In this document: piece after piece, positions 18,231-28,603 of the stretch
Numbering within the stretch: position 1 is the stretch's first letter
Layout of the letters: each line of letters begins with the position of its first letter
Source: Dermabacter vaginalis
Lineage (GTDB): Bacteria; Actinomycetota; Actinomycetes; Actinomycetales; Dermabacteraceae
DNA length: 64,000 nucleotides
NCBI RefSeq assembly: GCF_001678905.1
Contig: NZ_CP012117.1
Span: 1,674,001 to 1,738,000 of the forward strand
Direction: 5' to 3'
Translations under genes and position numbers: made by a program
Notes under the pieces: generated by a model
Told to the model about the DNA's origin: nothing
Seen by the model: the letters and a program-made list of their open reading frames with translations, nothing else
Database searches by the model: none

Positions 18231-20251
18231 GCGTTTTTGCCCTCGCGTTCCGATGCGGGATTTGCCGCGAAAGTACGCTCCCACGACTCAAACGACGTGA
18301 GTTCATGCGCCGCTGCACGGTACTGCTCGCGCAGCGTATTCCACTTCGCAAAGAGCTCAGCGTGCGTGCGCACAGCTTCCGCGAGAAGTTCGCGTACCTG
18401 CTTCGGGTCTCGCTTGTACCAGGCGAGCTGAGTACCCTCGGCGTTCGACACGAGCGCACTGTCGTAATGCGAAAGACGCCACCAGCGCGCATCCTGGTGC
18501 GCAATCGCTTCCTGCGGGTGCTCGCGCGAAAGTTCGCTCGGCTTCGACAAGGCCTGCTTCGCAAGCTGCTTGATCGTCCACGCCGGCATGAGGAGTCGTC
18601 GAGGCTGGCTAAAGCCCCGACCTTTGCGTGGCGGCTTGTTCGTGCGCACGTCAGGGTAGTCGTCGACGTCTTTCTTCTGCACGGCGTCGTCGAACTGAGC
18701 GGCCAGTGCCCGAATCTCCGGAAGCGTCGTTCCGATCGTCTCGTGAAGATGCTCAGGACCTGCAAGAACATCACGCTGAGCCATGAGGCGGCCCGTCTGG
18801 GTGTAGTACTGCATGGAAATCACATGCTTGATGTCCATGAAGTGCGATTCCTTCACGAGCCTGCCGCCGCGCTCATAGGGCGAATGCAAAAGCGCCGTGA
18901 TGAGCCTGTTGCGCTCGTGGAAGAACGCCTGCCATCCCACAAGGTCGTCCTTATCCCCCCACGCCACGTGCCATACTCCAGCGCCGGGAAGGGACACGGT
19001 CGAGTATCCGGCGTTCTTCGCCCGCAGGCCGTATTCGGCGTCGTCCCATTTGATGAATACCGGAAGAGACAGGCCGATCTCGCGCACGACCTCGGTGGGG
19101 ATGAGGCACATCCACCAACCGTTGTAGTCGACATCGACTCGACGGTGCAGCCAGGGCGTCGCCCTCAGCGGATGCGACGCAAGGTCGTAGCTGAGGGACA
19201 TCTCCTGATGCGGAAGCGCCGGCTGGATGCGCCACCGATCGACGATCTCTCCGAACGTGTGGAGGGACGTGCGATTGTTGAGATCAAACATGTGCGCACC
19301 CACGATCGTGGGCTTTGTCGCGAAGTCGGCGAAGGTCACGAGACGCTCGAGCGAGACGGGCTCGATCACAATATCGTCATCGCAATTGACGACGTAGGTC
19401 GATTCGTGCGCGACGCTGGCTTCGTACATCCCGCGCGAGAAACCACCTGAACCGCCGATATTCCCTTGCTCAATGACCCGGAGTTTGCCACCCATGGCCG
19501 CCTCGAGCTCGGCGAGTTCATCGGCGTGATCGCGAAGGCGGTCGCTTCCCTGATCGACGATGAACATCGTGTCGAGAAGTTCAAGCAAACGCGGTGAATC
19601 CGCGATCGTGCGGATGTTCTCGAAACAGTAACTGACCTTGTTCATGGTCGTCATCGCGATCGAGAACGAACCGCGCCCGCGCGCGAGGCTTTCGGAGGCC
19701 GAGTACGCAGCGCCGCCTACCTCAAGATCTTCCGCACCCGCATAGGCGTCGAACCAGTACCAGCCGCCGTCGCCGAACGCCGTGAGCGGAAGGACGAAGG
19801 TCGATGCTTCCTCACCCGAAACGGCCCTCGAGGCCACGCGCTGCGAGCGCCCCTTCGCGTTGGAGCGGTGCACAACAATCGTCCCTTCGCCGCTGGTCAC
19901 GACCGTAAGTGTCACCTCACGTACGGGGGTCCATCGACGCCAGTACGAAGCCGGGAACGCGTTGAAATAGGTACCAAACGAGCGCATGCGCCCCGCCGGG
20001 ATCGTCAGCCCCGTCCGGGAATAGGCATCAGCACTCGCTTCAGCGTTCGCTGGCGACGACACGCTCGCGAGAGTTTCCGCAAATCCGCCCGGCGATCCCC
20101 CTGCCACTTCGATCGGGGTGACGTGAGCCTGCGACTCAACGTACAGCGGCATCGTTTCGGGGCTCGCGCCGAGCGGCATGACGAGCCGGTGGAGTTCGCG
20201 GTGCCCTTCGGGCAGGTTCAACGTGTCGTTCATGGTGCTCTTTTCACTCAT
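18227..20251 (-). CDS. glfT2: GlfT2-like galactofuranosyltransferase (GT2)
   Basis: Processive transferase expected to extend a galactofuranose chain from UDP-Galf. About 674 residues, near the mycobacterial GlfT2 length, with its layout: N-terminal beta-rich domain (TGLTIPAGRMRSFGTYFNAF), GT2 domain from about residue 190 (SIAMTTMNKVSYC), donor motif NCDDDIVIEP near 287, the catalytic-base region FIKWDDAEYGLRA, and a helical C-terminus (WHVAWGDKDD). ATG 20251 is used; ATG 20233 and a TTG touching the glf stop are alternatives, none with a strong ribosome site. It directly follows glf. Confidence 0.88.
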   Translation of the reverse strand: MSEKSTMNDTLNLPEGHRELHRLVMPLGASPETMPLYVESQAHVTPIEVAGGSPGGFAETLASVSSPANAEASADAYSRTGLTIPAGRMRSFGTYFNAFPASYWRRWTPVREVTLTVVTSGEGTIVVHRSNAKGRSQRVASRAVSGEEASTFVLPLTAFGDGGWYWFDAYAGAEDLEVGGAAYSASESLARGRGSFSIAMTTMNKVSYCFENIRTIADSPRLLELLDTMFIVDQGSDRLRDHADELAELEAAMGGKLRVIEQGNIGGSGGFSRGMYEASVAHESTYVVNCDDDIVIEPVSLERLVTFADFATKPTIVGAHMFDLNNRTSLHTFGEIVDRWRIQPALPHQEMSLSYDLASHPLRATPWLHRRVDVDYNGWWMCLIPTEVVREIGLSLPVFIKWDDAEYGLRAKNAGYSTVSLPGAGVWHVAWGDKDDLVGWQAFFHERNRLITALLHSPYERGGRLVKESHFMDIKHVISMQYYTQTGRLMAQRDVLAGPEHLHETIGTTLPEIRALAAQFDDAVQKKDVDDYPDVRTNKPPRKGRGFSQPRRLLMPAWTIKQLAKQALSKPSELSREHPQEAIAHQDARWWRLSHYDSALVSNAEGTQLAWYKRDPKQVRELLAEAVRTHAELFAKWNTLREQYRAAAHELTSFESWERTFAANPASEREGKNA

Positions 20252-20275
20252 CGGGGTCACGGAGGATGCGCACAA

Positions 20276-21535
<1,260 letters not shown>

Positions 21536-21567
21536 TCACGTGGTACGGCGAGGGCAGAAGCTTCGCG

Positions 21568-22443
21568 CTACCGCATGAGGCCACGTTCAATCACGCGCCA
21601 GTAGACTCGATCGCGCACCGCTGCCGGGATCGTGCGGTACACAGCGCGCCCGAAGAGATTCCGCACAGCCCTCGACACGCTCGTGGTCCCGCTCTTGAGC
21701 ATCGCGAATTGCATACGTACGTCACTCACAAAGAGGGTGAGACCTCCGCGGCGCCGGTAGAGATTCGCGCTCACGCGATATTCCACGAGCACGTCGGGAA
21801 CGTTCCCCATCCGTGCGCCTGAGCGGAGCATGCGGTGCCAAAGGTCGTAGTCCTCCATGAGGGGAACATCTCGATACCCGCCCGCTTTTTGCACAGCACT
21901 CATGCGCATGAGCACCGTGGGGTGATGGAACGGTGAGTGATCGCGCATGTAGCGTGCAATTTCTTCATGCGCGAGGGGACGACGGCGAATGAGATCCTCG
22001 CCGTCCTCGCTCCGGCGGGGCCGCGATCGCTCATCGATCTCCCGCATGTAGGCCCCAACAATGTCAAGGTCTCCGTCGCGTAATGCCGAAAGCTGCACCG
22101 CAAACCGCTCGGGTCGGCTCACGTCGTCGGCGTCGGCTCTCGCAACAAGGGCACTCTCACAGTGCGCGAGTGCACTGTCGAGGGTCCGCGCAAGTCCGCA
22201 GTGCCGCTTGTTTCGCACGACGCGAGCGCGCCCGTAATCACCATCCAGCACCTCGGAAACGACCTCTTCAAGCCCCTGTGGAAGCGGGCCGTCAATCGCG
22301 AGAAGCAAAAGCCCTGGTGCGACAGTTTGGTGAAGCGTAGCGGAGGCGAGCGCTTCACGCGCATGGTCGGGGTCGTCCCCCTTCCACAGGGGCATGAGGA
22401 CCGTGAGATCAGTATCAACCTCAGGCTCACGATGCGGGCTCAC
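21568..22443 (-). CDS. GT2 family glycosyltransferase
   Basis: 291 residues with a single GT2 domain: LTVLMPLWKGDDPDHAREALAS at the start, donor motif ALVARADADDVSRPERF (the D-A-D-D replaces DxD) and acceptor-side MEDYDLWHRMLRSG. No membrane helix. Resembles AmsE/WcaA-like transferases. GTG at 22441-22443 overlaps the upstream stop (GTGA). It probably adds a sugar to the linker or side chain of the galactan; substrate unknown. Confidence 0.85.
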   Translation of the reverse strand: MSPHREPEVDTDLTVLMPLWKGDDPDHAREALASATLHQTVAPGLLLLAIDGPLPQGLEEVVSEVLDGDYGRARVVRNKRHCGLARTLDSALAHCESALVARADADDVSRPERFAVQLSALRDGDLDIVGAYMREIDERSRPRRSEDGEDLIRRRPLAHEEIARYMRDHSPFHHPTVLMRMSAVQKAGGYRDVPLMEDYDLWHRMLRSGARMGNVPDVLVEYRVSANLYRRRGGLTLFVSDVRMQFAMLKSGTTSVSRAVRNLFGRAVYRTIPAAVRDRVYWRVIERGLMR

Positions 22444-24476
22444 GTGAGAGCCCTTCGCGAACGCTCGGCGCTATCAATCGACGCCTCAAGAGCACGGATC
22501 TCGGTCGCACTCATGGGGTCGGCAGCAAGAACCACGCTCGAGCGCCTAGGCGACGTGAAGAGCCCTTCCCTCATGCCTTTCATCGCGACAGGGAGCACGT
22601 CTGCGCGAGTACGCACGAGGGTCTGCACCCAGCCGAGTGCGCTCTTACCGCCATAGAGCACCTTTTCAATCGGGGTGAATGACTCGGTCTTCGTGAGCGC
22701 CCACAGTCGATTACGCACGTCAAAGTAGAAACGCGAACCGGGGTTTGTTTGGGCGTTAGAAAACTTCCGGGTACGGTGCTCGACCGTGCTTGATGCGACA
22801 GCGAAACCGTGGGAGTCGCGTAAAAGACGGCCCGTGTATTCGAAGTCGTCGGACCAAATGAAGTAGTCGGCAATGGGGAGTCCGTGTTCCCACACATCCT
22901 CGGCGGCAATGAGCGCCGAGACAAAGCTCGCCGTGCGGATGGGGCGCGCCCCAAGCTGTGCGTAACGATCGAGCTCGGCGTCACTCGTGCCAAGGCGTGT
23001 ACGCGAGGAATTCATGGGGTGCGGCCTACCGTCGGTCCAGACCGCAAGCGAGCTAAGAACGCTTGCGTGAACATCGAGCTTGCACTCAACCTCGAGGAGC
23101 TTCTCGAGCGCATCGGGCGCTGGAACTGTGTCGTCGTCCATGATCCACAGGAAATCCGGGCTGTGCTCAAGGAGCGCATGCGCCATGCCCGTACAAAAGC
23201 CACCGGCACCGCCCACGTTGCGATTGAGGTGAACCACGTCGGCGTCGATCGGGTGAGCGTCGGCGACGGCACCGGAACGGTCCGTGCTTGCGTTGTCAAC
23301 GATCACCACACCGTCGAGGGGTCTCGTTTGGGAATGGAGAGCACCGAGACACACCCCAAGTAGCTCCGCGCGGTTGTAGGTCACCACTACCGCCACGACT
23401 CGACGCGTATCCTCTTCTGCCTCGCTCTCACTGGGCACGAAACGCTCGGCAATCGGAATAGCATGATCGGGACCGCTCGGCATTCCATGCGCACGCACCC
23501 AACTCACGGTCTCGCGCAGAGACTCCTCGAGTGAGGGGCGCTCAGGAAGAAGCGCCTCCAATTTTTCCCGTGAAAGCTCGGCGCTCGGGCGTGCGTCAAG
23601 CGCGAATCTTTCGAGCCGGCGCGGAAGCTCGAGTCCGCTCGCACGCACTGCTTCACCTGCGCGTCCCGCGCGCGCCATCAGGCGCCTGCCCGGCAGGGAG
23701 AGCGCAAGCGGCGCAGTTTTCGCGATGGAACGCACGACGGCGCGCAACTCATGGTCATCGAGGCGCGGAGAGTCGGCGACGTTGAGGACGTACGGCTCTC
23801 CGGTAGGCGGGTTCAGTTCGAGGGCGGCACGGGCGGCTCGTGCAAGTGTTCCGACGCTTGCCAGGGGGCGCGCGATCACCGTAGGCGTAAGCGAGACCAT
23901 CCCCGAATTCACGAGCGAGGCAATCACCCGCGAAACCCGCGCGTGAGATCCAGGGCCAAAAAGCTCGGCAGCGCGTAAAACTACCAGGCGTCGGCCTTCG
24001 CCCGCACTCGCCCACTGTCCGTACAACCGTTCCGCTTCCGCAAACGCGCGCCCCTCCGCTGTGGTGGGGGCGAGCGGGAGCGTTTCGTCCGCGCTCACCT
24101 CCCCCGTGTCACCGTAGACGACACCGCTAGAGACGAACACGAGCGTGCGCACCCCTTCGCTCTCCGCTGCGGCGATGAGTGAGCGCGCCCCGCCCACGAG
24201 AATCGAATTGAGCGTGCGCACACTGACGCTGGAAGGGTCGGGCACACCGGCAGCATTGACGACCGTGTCGCAGCCGCGAAGCTTGCCACGCAGGGCCCTT
24301 TCGTCACGGATGTCGAGAGTGGTGTGGCAACCGTGTTCATGCGAAGGCCGAATATCCGCGGTCGAAACATTCCACCCGTGCGTGCGGAGCTCGCGGGCGA
24401 TATGAGAACCCGCGAAACCTGCACCACCGAGAACGAGGGTGTCCACCGGTCCATTCGGTTGGCTTTTTCCTGACAC
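22440..24476 (-). CDS. Fusion of an SDR epimerase-like domain and a GlfT1-like GT2 galactofuranosyltransferase
   Basis: 678 residues in two parts. Residues 10-300 form an extended SDR: GGAGFAG at 17-23, DIRDERAL, FVSSGVVYGDTGEV. The catalytic YxxxK expected after APTT reads AEGRAFAEAERL, so both Tyr and Lys are missing and the domain is probably non-catalytic. From about 362 a GT2 domain follows (VVVTYNRAELL, LNRNVGGAGGF, MDDDTVPAPDAL near 445, WSDDFEYTGRL) close to GlfT1, which starts the galactan. GTG at 24474-24476 is fixed by GAGGAG six bases upstream. GlfT1 is normally a stand-alone protein of about 300 residues. Confidence 0.86.
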   Translation of the reverse strand: MSGKSQPNGPVDTLVLGGAGFAGSHIARELRTHGWNVSTADIRPSHEHGCHTTLDIRDERALRGKLRGCDTVVNAAGVPDPSSVSVRTLNSILVGGARSLIAAAESEGVRTLVFVSSGVVYGDTGEVSADETLPLAPTTAEGRAFAEAERLYGQWASAGEGRRLVVLRAAELFGPGSHARVSRVIASLVNSGMVSLTPTVIARPLASVGTLARAARAALELNPPTGEPYVLNVADSPRLDDHELRAVVRSIAKTAPLALSLPGRRLMARAGRAGEAVRASGLELPRRLERFALDARPSAELSREKLEALLPERPSLEESLRETVSWVRAHGMPSGPDHAIPIAERFVPSESEAEEDTRRVVAVVVTYNRAELLGVCLGALHSQTRPLDGVVIVDNASTDRSGAVADAHPIDADVVHLNRNVGGAGGFCTGMAHALLEHSPDFLWIMDDDTVPAPDALEKLLEVECKLDVHASVLSSLAVWTDGRPHPMNSSRTRLGTSDAELDRYAQLGARPIRTASFVSALIAAEDVWEHGLPIADYFIWSDDFEYTGRLLRDSHGFAVASSTVEHRTRKFSNAQTNPGSRFYFDVRNRLWALTKTESFTPIEKVLYGGKSALGWVQTLVRTRADVLPVAMKGMREGLFTSPRRSSVVLAADPMSATEIRALEASIDSAERSRRALT

Positions 24477-24616
24477 GTTGTCTCCTCGCTTCACCACCGC
24501 GCTTGCCGCGAAAGTCTAGGCCCGATTTTACGGGGGAGCAGGCTCAAGCCTCGCGCGTACACGCCATTTTCTCGTCGCAAATATGCCTCACCTCGAGCCC
24601 GCCTCTGGGGTTTCTG

Positions 24617-24628
24617 CACTGAGCAGTG
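24617..24628. promoter_or_regulatory. Inverted repeat in the divergent SDR-GT2 / LCP intergenic region
   Basis: CACTG-AG-CAGTG is a perfect 5-2-5 palindrome in the 216-base region between two divergent polysaccharide genes. A -10-like TACTGT follows at 24631-24636 on the plus strand. A regulator could act on both genes from here; no regulator is identified. Confidence 0.35.
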
Positions 24629-24692
24629 TGTACTGTGGGAGCGCGCCAAAGCGCGACTAACCGCACTCTCCGGATGAGAAAAGGTCAACACG

Positions 24693-25913
24693 ATGACGGG
24701 TGACTTCCCACGTGACGGCGGCCACGACCGCCCGCGCCCCGGCCATTCGCGCGCCCGAGCAGGCGGATCGGCCCGCCCCATCGCGCGGCCACACGCCCCG
24801 AGGAAGCGCGACTCGTACGCTGAGCAGGCGTCGGCTCCGGAGACTCCCACCCGCCAGATGCCGCCGGTCCGCCCCCAAGGGCGCCCGGGGGCTGTGAAGA
24901 TGGATTCGCGCCCTCGCGCGAATGACGGACGGAATGGGCAAGGACCACCCGCGCCTGCCTCAACCGGCCAGGCCTTCCCCCCGCCCCGGCGCAAAAAAGG
25001 CTTTTCCCGAAAACGTACTTTCCGTCTCGCCCGCACAATCGTGCTCTTCGTCGTCGTGATTGCGCTCGCGTGGCCCGTGGGACTCGGGCTATGGGCAAAT
25101 TCGAAAATCGCGCACACGGACGCGCTCTCTGGAGCGGCCGATACGCCAGGCGAAACCTACCTTCTTGCAGGAGCCGACATCGAACAGGGCGGCGCCCAGC
25201 GCACCGACACCCTCATGCTGCTGCACAAGGCACCAAACGGGAAGCAGTACCTCGTTTCCATTCCACGCGACACACTTGCCGAGATTCCCGAGCACGGAAC
25301 GCACAAAATCAACGCCGCCTACTCGATGGGTGGCGCCCCCCTTCTCGTCAGAACCGTTGAGAAGCTCACGGGGCTCACGATCGATCATTTTGTCGTGATC
25401 GGCTTCTCCGGAGTAGAGGATGTCGTCAATGCAATCGGCACAGTGAACCTCTGCATCGACCGCGATGTCGATGACGTGCGTTCGGGCCTCAAGATGACCC
25501 AAGGCTGCCACGACGTGGGCGGTGAGCAAGCCCTCGCGTTCGTACGCGCCCGCTATTTCGATCCCACAGCCGACATAGGCAGGCAGCAGCGCCAGCGGCA
25601 GTTCGTCAGCGCTCTGATGAAAAAGGCATCCTCACCAGGCGTCCTGCTCAATCCCCTCACCCAGGTGAATCTCGCAAACGCCGGAACGAAAGCCCTCGTG
25701 ACCGATAACGACACGGGCCTCATCGACCTCGCGAGTGCCGCGCTGGTCATGCGTGCAGCCCCCAACTCTGGAGGTGTTCTCGCCATGCCGATCGAGGACC
25801 CCAATTACAAGACGAAGCACTCCGGGGTCGCGATCAAAGTTGACGACGAGGACGTGCGCGCGTTCTTCTCATCGATCGCCGACGGCTCGGCCGAAGCCAA
25901 GCCGGAAGGCTAG
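24693..25913 (+). CDS. LytR-CpsA-Psr (LCP) family glycopolymer-peptidoglycan ligase
   Basis: Transfers a lipid-linked glycan to peptidoglycan. 406 residues: a long Pro/Arg-rich cytoplasmic tail (1-110), one membrane helix at about 114-134, then the LCP domain with QRTDTLMLLH, SIPRDTLAEIP, HKINAAYSMGG and ALAFVRARYFDPTADIGRQQRQRQF, containing the conserved Asp/Arg residues that bind polyprenyl pyrophosphate. ATG 24693 follows AAAAGG. Divergent from the SDR-GlfT1 gene, it is the likely attachment enzyme for the galactan. The tail peptide YAEQASAP resembles those encoded by the palindromic element. Confidence 0.93.
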   Translation: MTGDFPRDGGHDRPRPGHSRARAGGSARPIARPHAPRKRDSYAEQASAPETPTRQMPPVRPQGRPGAVKMDSRPRANDGRNGQGPPAPASTGQAFPPPRRKKGFSRKRTFRLARTIVLFVVVIALAWPVGLGLWANSKIAHTDALSGAADTPGETYLLAGADIEQGGAQRTDTLMLLHKAPNGKQYLVSIPRDTLAEIPEHGTHKINAAYSMGGAPLLVRTVEKLTGLTIDHFVVIGFSGVEDVVNAIGTVNLCIDRDVDDVRSGLKMTQGCHDVGGEQALAFVRARYFDPTADIGRQQRQRQFVSALMKKASSPGVLLNPLTQVNLANAGTKALVTDNDTGLIDLASAALVMRAAPNSGGVLAMPIEDPNYKTKHSGVAIKVDDEDVRAFFSSIADGSAEAKPEG

Positions 25914-25944
25914 GGACCGCCTCACGAAGCGACGTTCATCGCCT

Positions 25945-26628
25945 CTACTTAAAGAGAAGGTCCGTGACGATGTTGATCGCGTTCAGCAGCGGCTGCCCCT
26001 TTGCCTTCGAATAATCCGTGTAAAGGATATGCACGGGGTATTCGGCGTAGGTCAGCTCGTGGCGCCCAATCTCCGAGACGATTTCCGAGGCGTGTGCCAT
26101 ACGGTTCTGCTCGATTGAGATGGACTCGCACGCGTGACGGCTGAGCACGCGAAGGCCGTTGTGAGTATCGGTGAGGCGCACCCCGCTCGTGAAGTTCGTG
26201 AACACGATCGCCATGCGCAACACGATGCCTTTAAGAAAACCCGGCTTGGTACGGCTATCCAGGAAGCGTGAACCGAGCACACAGTCGACGCGTTCTGACT
26301 GCATTTTCTCGATCATCGCCGCGGCGTCGGCGACCTGGTGCTGTCCGTCGGCATCAAATGTCACGACCTGCTTCATCGAAGGATCTCGGCGTGCGTAATC
26401 AATACCGGTCTTGATCGCCGCTCCCTGCCCCATGTTGTAGGGGTGGCGCACGACGACTGCACCAGCGGCTTCGGCTTCGGCAGCGGAGTCGTCGTGGGAC
26501 CCATCGTCAACACAGACGACAAGAGGGTAGGTTTCGCGCAGCGCGCGAATAACGCCGCCAATCACCGGCCCCTCGTTATACAGGGGGATCACGAACCAAG
26601 TGCTGTCGGCTCCGGGGCCAAGGGTCAT
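25945..26628 (-). CDS. GT2 glycosyltransferase of the polyprenol-phosphate mannose/glucose synthase (DPM1) type
   Basis: 227 residues: FVIPLYNEGPVIGGVI, VVCVDDGSHDDS, NMGQGAAIKTGIDYA and the metal/donor motif VTFDADGQHQVADA, followed by LGSRFLDS. It should load a sugar onto polyprenyl phosphate to supply extracytoplasmic transferases. ATG at 26626-26628 with GAGGA upstream is chosen over the longer frame. Convergent with the LCP gene. A DUF2304 gene, the usual neighbour of this GT2 type, lies about 1.1 kb away beyond a pseudogene. Confidence 0.9.
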   Translation of the reverse strand: MTLGPGADSTWFVIPLYNEGPVIGGVIRALRETYPLVVCVDDGSHDDSAAEAEAAGAVVVRHPYNMGQGAAIKTGIDYARRDPSMKQVVTFDADGQHQVADAAAMIEKMQSERVDCVLGSRFLDSRTKPGFLKGIVLRMAIVFTNFTSGVRLTDTHNGLRVLSRHACESISIEQNRMAHASEIVSEIGRHELTYAEYPVHILYTDYSKAKGQPLLNAINIVTDLLFK

Positions 26629-26773
26629 CGGTAGTCCTCGTAAGATTTGACGATTGCGGCGCGTTTCTTGGCGCAGGCGACGCATAATCGCCCCTGCAAA
26701 GGCTACCCTAGTCGGTAGTGACACCTGCGCATTGCGCTTCGAAAAACTCGACTTCCCGAAGGGACCGCTCCTC

Positions 26774-27758
26774 ATGAAGGTCGCCGTCGCGGCACTTGTA
26801 ACGATCGGATTGCCGCTCGCCGTGCAGTTCGCCGCAAGTGGGCACGAGGTAGTTGCACCGACGCCGTGGTCCTTATCGCCCCGGCTTCCGTAGACGAAGA
26901 GTCACTTGGGAGCCGAACTTCCGTTACACGGGTGCGGCCACGCGTTCGCTCGCCGAACACCTCACGCCTGGCGCCGTTGTTGCGTGCGAAACGACACTTC
27001 CGGTGGGGACGACTCGCACACCCTTCGTTCCCGCCCTCGAACGCACCAACGCCGTGTGGGACCTCGACTCGCCGGAAGCCGCCGAGCTCGCCAAACTCAC
27101 CGAAACAACTTCCCGAGACCTCAATATCGGCTTTGCGAACGAGCTCGCGCTTTTCTGCCAGAACCAGGACCTCGACGTCTACAAGATCATTGCCGCACCC
27201 AGTTCTCAGGCGTACTCAAAAATTTACCAGCCGATAATTGCAGTAGGTGGCCACTGCGTTCCCGTCTACCGCAGCTCTACCTTTGGACTGACCCTCATGC
27301 CGAAGCTTTTCGTACGGTTCGTAAACTCAACGCCTCGGTTCCGGGCGAGCTCGTGGGCTGAGCGAAGGAGCTTCACGGTTCGCTTGAAGGGCTCACAGCT
27401 GTGGTGCACGGCGCGGCGTACCGAGTTGGGGTCAAGGAGACAGCGGTCTCAGGCGTCTTCCCCACCGTTGCCGGGCTCGAGGCGCGAGGAGAAGCCCGGG
27501 TACGTGTTCACGACCCGTTCTACAGCGACGAAGAACTCGCCCAAGAGGGTTGGGTCGCTTGGCACGAGTGCGACAGCGCCGATCTCGCCTCAGGATCGTA
27601 AAAACGAATAACCCTGAGTACCGCGGGTACACTGCTGTAACGAACCCAGGTGTGCGACTGCTCATCGGTGGCCGAAACATCACCTCGTTCGAGAACCGGG
27701 TAGGCACACCGCGCTTCGCACTAAGCAATGGCGAGAACTCAACTTTAGGAAAGGCCTC
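26774..27758 (+). pseudogene. Decayed nucleotide-sugar (UDP-HexNAc type) dehydrogenase
   Basis: Pieces of one UDP-glucose/UDP-ManNAc-type dehydrogenase are recognisable in order but in changing frames: MKVAVAALVTIGLPLAVQF (NAD fold) from 26774, stop at 26893; VVLIAPASVDEE; then SLAEHLTPGAVVACETTLPVGTTRT joined directly to NAVWDLDSPEAAELAKLTE, with about 60 residues missing; IIAVGGHCVPVY (catalytic Cys kept); a shift to LYLWTDPHAEAF; then RVGVKETAVSGVFPTVAGL and VRVHDPFYSDEEL; and finally NPEYRGYTA and LLIGGRNIT. At least four frame changes and two internal deletions make it non-functional. Confidence 0.88.
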
Positions 27759-28178
27759 ATGATCGACATCATCAGCTCTCCAACCGAACTTGTTCTCGAC
27801 AGTCGCTCGCTGATTATCCAGATCATCCTCATTCTCGGGATTCTAGGGATCACCGCGTGGCTGTTCATTAAGCGCGGGGCAAAGCAGCTCGCCATTCGGC
27901 GACTCATTATCCTTGCGTTTGCTGTTTTCGCCGTCCTTGCAGTCATCTTCCCCGGCGCCGTGACTACCGTTGCCCAGTTCGTGGGCGTCGGACGTGGCAC
28001 CGACCTCTTGCTCTACGCCACCGTTGTTGTGCTTCTCGGCTTCCTGGCTCTCCAGGAGGCGCGCACGAAGAATGCAGAAAAGCGAACGACAAAGCTGGCA
28101 CGGAAAGTTGCCGTCTACGAAGCGGAGCAACCTGAGGCATTTCGCAATCACGCCTTAAAAGTCACGAAAAATTCATGA
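27759..28178 (+). CDS. DUF2304 family membrane protein
   Basis: 139 residues with three hydrophobic helices (about 16-38, 47-68 and 82-100) and a charged C-terminal tail (EARTKNAEKRTTKLARK). DUF2304 proteins accompany DPM1-like GT2 enzymes in surface-glycan loci and may help present polyprenol-linked sugars. The ATG is preceded by AGGAAAGG, and the frame is intact although pseudogenes flank it on both sides, so it is probably still used, perhaps with the GT2 at 25945-26628. Confidence 0.85.
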   Translation: MIDIISSPTELVLDSRSLIIQIILILGILGITAWLFIKRGAKQLAIRRLIILAFAVFAVLAVIFPGAVTTVAQFVGVGRGTDLLLYATVVVLLGFLALQEARTKNAEKRTTKLARKVAVYEAEQPEAFRNHALKVTKNS

Positions 28179-28182
28179 GCGC

Positions 28183-28470
28183 CTAGTCTGTGTTCTTAGT
28201 CGGGCACAGCGAGAATATGCCCATGCGACCGAACGTACCGACCTGCTTGCCCTTGCGAATCGCGTCGTGGGCCTGCGCAGCATCTTCGCCAACCCATAGG
28301 CTGCGCTTCTTTACGATTTCACAGATGTGCTTCATCGCAGCCAGCTGACCGTACAGGTACACGGACTGAATCGACACCGTTCGCACGGCAATCGCCGCTT
28401 CGAATTACGCGGATTCCATGCAGAACGTACCAAGATCGATATCGGTGAAAACTGGCGTCGCTCCTCTTCA
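28183..28470 (-). pseudogene. Internal fragment of a DegT/DnrJ/EryC1/StrS sugar aminotransferase
   Basis: One minus-strand frame reads RGATPVFTDIDLGTFCMESA, an in-frame TAA, then FEAAIAVRTVSIQSVYLYGQ and WVGEDAAQAHDAIRKG, with FSLCPTKN before a stop. This is the PLP-binding stretch of DegT-family aminotransferases (VEDAAQAHGA, FSFYPTKN), including the lysine region. N- and C-termini are absent and a stop interrupts it, so it is a remnant. Confidence 0.85.
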
Positions 28471-28580
28471 CCGATGATGCAATTCTCACCGAGTGGGGCC
28501 CTCTCGCGGGCCTGCGCATAGTCCCACACGGCGCTTCCCGAGCCGACGGTCGCCTCAGGCGAAACGTCCACTCCCTCTGC
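28466..28580 (-). pseudogene. 5' fragment of a left-handed beta-helix (hexapeptide) acetyltransferase
   Basis: The minus strand reads VDVSPEATVGSGSAVWDYAQ and LGENCIIGE, the opening hexapeptide repeats of WbpD/WlbB-type sugar N-acetyltransferases. After about 35 codons it runs in another frame into the aminotransferase fragment, so a deletion has fused two genes. In-frame stops lie just upstream. Confidence 0.75.
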
Positions 28581-28603
28581 GAGTCGGCAATTGCACTAGA
28601 TGC

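Noticed and set aside
18305-19450. Plus-strand open frame opposite the GlfT2-like gene
   Set aside because: Shadow; the minus strand has the DDD donor motif and matching family layout.
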